From assembly GCA_050743075.1 (NCBI GenBank), contig JBOGDS010000024.1:1-50004 (forward strand): 50,004 nucleotides of DNA, in the 5' to 3' direction. The translations under genes and the position numbers were made by a program. A model generated the notes under the pieces. That model worked only from the letters and a program-made list of their open reading frames with translations, was not told the DNA's origin and did not search any database. Source of the DNA: JBOGDS01 sp050743075 (lineage in GTDB: Bacteria > Actinomycetota > Actinomycetes > Jiangellales > Jiangellaceae). Position 1 is the stretch's first letter, and every line of letters starts with the position of its first letter. This document shows positions 48,408 through 50,004 of this stretch, in pieces.

Positions 48408-49862
48408 TCAGGCGGTCAGGTCGACACAGGCGCGCAGTCTGCGTAGGCCTTCGTCGATGCGGTCGGTGGGTATCACGCCGTAGCCCAGCACCAGGCCCGG
48501 TGGCGTCATGGAGGAGACAGCGAAGTCGGACAGCGCTTTGATCTCGACGCCTGCGTCGTGGGCACGCCGCACCACCTCGAGCGCGTCGTCCGCCGTTCCA
48601 CGGTGCAGCCAGGCCGTCACGTGCAACCCGGCGACTGACGAGATCGGCGTCAGATCGTCGGCGAAGTCGCGCTCCATCGCGACGGCGATGCGATCGCGAC
48701 GGACGCGGTAGACGTTGCGCATCCGCCGGATGTGCCGTGCGAGGAGGCCGGCGTCGATGAACTCGGCGAGCGCCGCCTGCATCGGCACTGCCGTGTGCCA
48801 GTCGAGCACGTACTTCGCTTTTCGCAGCGCGGGAACCAGAGACGGCGGGGCGACGCAGAAGCCGAGCCGCAACGTCGGCAGCATGGTCTTCGAGAACGAC
48901 CCCACGTACACGACGAGTCCGGCACGGTCCATGCTCTGCAGCGGTTCGATCGGGCGGCCTGTGTATCGGAACTCGCTGTCGTAGTCGTCCTCGACGATCA
49001 CGGTGCCGGTCCGCTCGGCCCAATCCAGCAGCGCCAGCCGCCGCGGCAACGACATCTGCATCCCCAACGGCAACTGGTGCGAGGGGGTGACGTACACCAA
49101 CCGGGCCTGTTCCGGCAGGGCGTCCACTCGCATGCCTTCGGCGTCGACGGGCACCCCCAGGAGGCGGGCGCCCGACGACTGGAACACACGGTGCGCCGGC
49201 GGGTAGCCGGGATCCTCGACCGCGACCACGTCGCCTGGATCGACGAGCACCCGGGCCACCACATCGAGGGCCTGCTGGGTGCCACAGGTGACCAGAACGT
49301 CGCCGGCCACGGCGTCGACCGATCGCGACACGGCTAGGTGTCGGGCGATCGCAGCTCGAAGACCCGGGTGGCCGGCCGCATCGGCGTACGCGCCGAGCCC
49401 TACCGCCGATGCCCGCAGCTGGTCGGCTACCAGGCGCCGCCAGGTGGCGAACGGAAACAACCGGGCGTCCGGCATGCCGAGGCGGAAGTCGAACCGCGGT
49501 TCTGCGGCGGTCATGTCGAGCGGTTCCGGCAGCGCCTCCCAGGCCGGGCGCGGCGACAGCGGAGCCACGGGGGCCGAGGGACGGCGCGGAAGGCTGCGGC
49601 GCGCGTACTCGCTGACGTAGGTGCCGGCGCCCGCCCTGCCGGTCAAGAACCCTTCGGCGGTCAGGTGGTCGTACGCCATGCTCACGGTGTTGCGCGACAC
49701 CTCCAGCCGAGCCGCCAGGCCACGGGTCGACGGCAGCGCCTGTCCGGGCAGCAGCCGCCGCTCCAGGACCGCGGCGCGGATCTGGCGGTAGATCTGCGCC
49801 GAGAGCCCGGTCGTGCCGACGAGGCTGACGTGTAGGTCCACGGCGCACAGCGTATGAGTCAT
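48408..49862 (-). CDS. MocR/PdxR-type GntR regulator with aminotransferase domain
   Basis: 484 aa from ATG 49862. GntR wHTH: AQIYRQIRAAVLERRLLPGQ, ALPSTRGLAARLEVSRNTVS, MAYDHLTAEGFLTGRAGAGT. After a linker comes a fold-type I aminotransferase domain: RFDFRLGMPDARLFPFATWR, LVTCGTQQALDVVARVLVDP, VIVEDDYDSEFRYTGRPIEP, and the PLP lysine in YVGSFSKTMLPTLRLGFCVA. MocR proteins sense PLP or amino compounds and control vitamin B6, GABA or taurine genes; no obvious target lies next to it in the window. Confidence 0.93.
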   Translation of the reverse strand: MTHTLCAVDLHVSLVGTTGLSAQIYRQIRAAVLERRLLPGQALPSTRGLAARLEVSRNTVSMAYDHLTAEGFLTGRAGAGTYVSEYARRSLPRRPSAPVAPLSPRPAWEALPEPLDMTAAEPRFDFRLGMPDARLFPFATWRRLVADQLRASAVGLGAYADAAGHPGLRAAIARHLAVSRSVDAVAGDVLVTCGTQQALDVVARVLVDPGDVVAVEDPGYPPAHRVFQSSGARLLGVPVDAEGMRVDALPEQARLVYVTPSHQLPLGMQMSLPRRLALLDWAERTGTVIVEDDYDSEFRYTGRPIEPLQSMDRAGLVVYVGSFSKTMLPTLRLGFCVAPPSLVPALRKAKYVLDWHTAVPMQAALAEFIDAGLLARHIRRMRNVYRVRRDRIAVAMERDFADDLTPISSVAGLHVTAWLHRGTADDALEVVRRAHDAGVEIKALSDFAVSSMTPPGLVLGYGVIPTDRIDEGLRRLRACVDLTA

Positions 49863-49935
49863 GGCCAGACCGCTGATTTAGGATTTGCCGATAAATTACC
49901 GCTCTGTTTAAGATTCTGTCCGTCATGATGTGGTA

Positions 49936-50004
49936 GTGGCTGTTGATGCGGGCGTGGTGGAGTCGTTGCGGGCGAAGTTCGAGGCGGTGCTTCCGCATCT
50001 GGAT
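49936..50004 (+). CDS. ISAzo13-like transposase N-terminus, cut by window end
   Basis: GTG 49936 opens AVDAGVVESLRAKFEAVLPH then LD at the window edge. ISAzo13-family transposases commonly start in this way (V.SL..KF....PHLDERQRRL). The preceding 70 bp (49863-49935) is AT-richer than the surroundings and could hold the left end of the element; the terminal repeat cannot be paired because the right end is outside. Confidence 0.45.
   Translation, partial: MAVDAGVVESLRAKFEAVLPHLD

Noticed and set aside
48397..49998. 533-aa minus-strand open frame
   Set aside because: Alternate frame of the MocR gene without recognisable domains.

Overview
The window is high-GC DNA from an actinomycete (Actinomycetota). 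The evidence is the very high G+C, the frequent GTG starts, the many 4-bp ATGA/GTGA gene overlaps, a DUF222-type HNH endonuclease remnant, and a conserved actinobacterial block of galU, glp (moeA-like), moaC, mog, rimJ and sepX/glpR. I cannot name the genus from sequence reading alone.

Layout. 0-5 kb: an HNH-nuclease remnant, a SWIM zinc-finger plus SNF2 helicase pair, and a decayed alpha/beta hydrolase. 5.2-10.7 kb: tRNA-Ala(CGC), the divisome/molybdenum-cofactor block on the minus strand, and divergent 5-formyltetrahydrofolate cyclo-ligase. 10.7-18.3 kb: accessory genes. These are a patch of duplicated gene scraps, an HxlR regulator with an MFS exporter, and a TetR-controlled divergent module (secreted penicillin-acylase-family hydrolase against a DrrAB-like ABC exporter) with a perfect palindromic operator. 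18.4-24.8 kb: household genes (FmdB zinc ribbon, SAF-domain protein, MscL, CBS-pair protein with a coupled 45-aa acidic protein) and a very large SF1 helicase-like protein whose Walker A lysine, DE box and C-terminal nuclease residues look degenerate. 25-29.4 kb: a complete sugar-type ABC importer operon. 29.6-33.4 kb: a PadR-autoregulated FtsX/MacB-type ABC operon with a near-perfect 23-bp operator.

33.6-35.8 kb: an AbiE-type toxin-antitoxin pair with intact AbiEi and broken AbiEii, a permease scrap, and an F420/FMN PPOX-fold protein. 35.96-43.07 kb: the most interesting part. It is a compact ~7.0-kb integrated element at tRNA-Arg(CCT), bounded by a perfect 45-bp direct repeat of the tRNA 3' half. 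It encodes a tyrosine integrase with a near-consensus leaderless promoter, small proteins, a primase/AAA-like ATPase with a tandemly duplicated N-terminal module, an HNH endonuclease, a small HTH protein, an HK97-type major capsid protein, and a two-gene opposite-strand operon encoding a 33-aa single-pass membrane peptide. I see no portal, large terminase, protease, tail or lysis gene, so it looks like a minimal capsid-encoding phage satellite, comparable in style to the small phiRv1/phiRv2 elements of Mycobacterium tuberculosis.

43.07-46.3 kb: debris abutting the far att site (C-terminus of a second integrase, an IS630-family scrap, a sigma-factor tail, a frameshifted WYL regulator and a frameshifted VOC protein on either side of a perfect operator) with an apparently intact HigBA-like toxin-antitoxin pair. 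This marks tRNA-Arg as a repeatedly used insertion site. 46.5-50 kb: TetR with a divergent VOC protein, a two-repeat ferredoxin-like-fold protein, a MocR regulator, and the start of an ISAzo13-like transposase running off the window.
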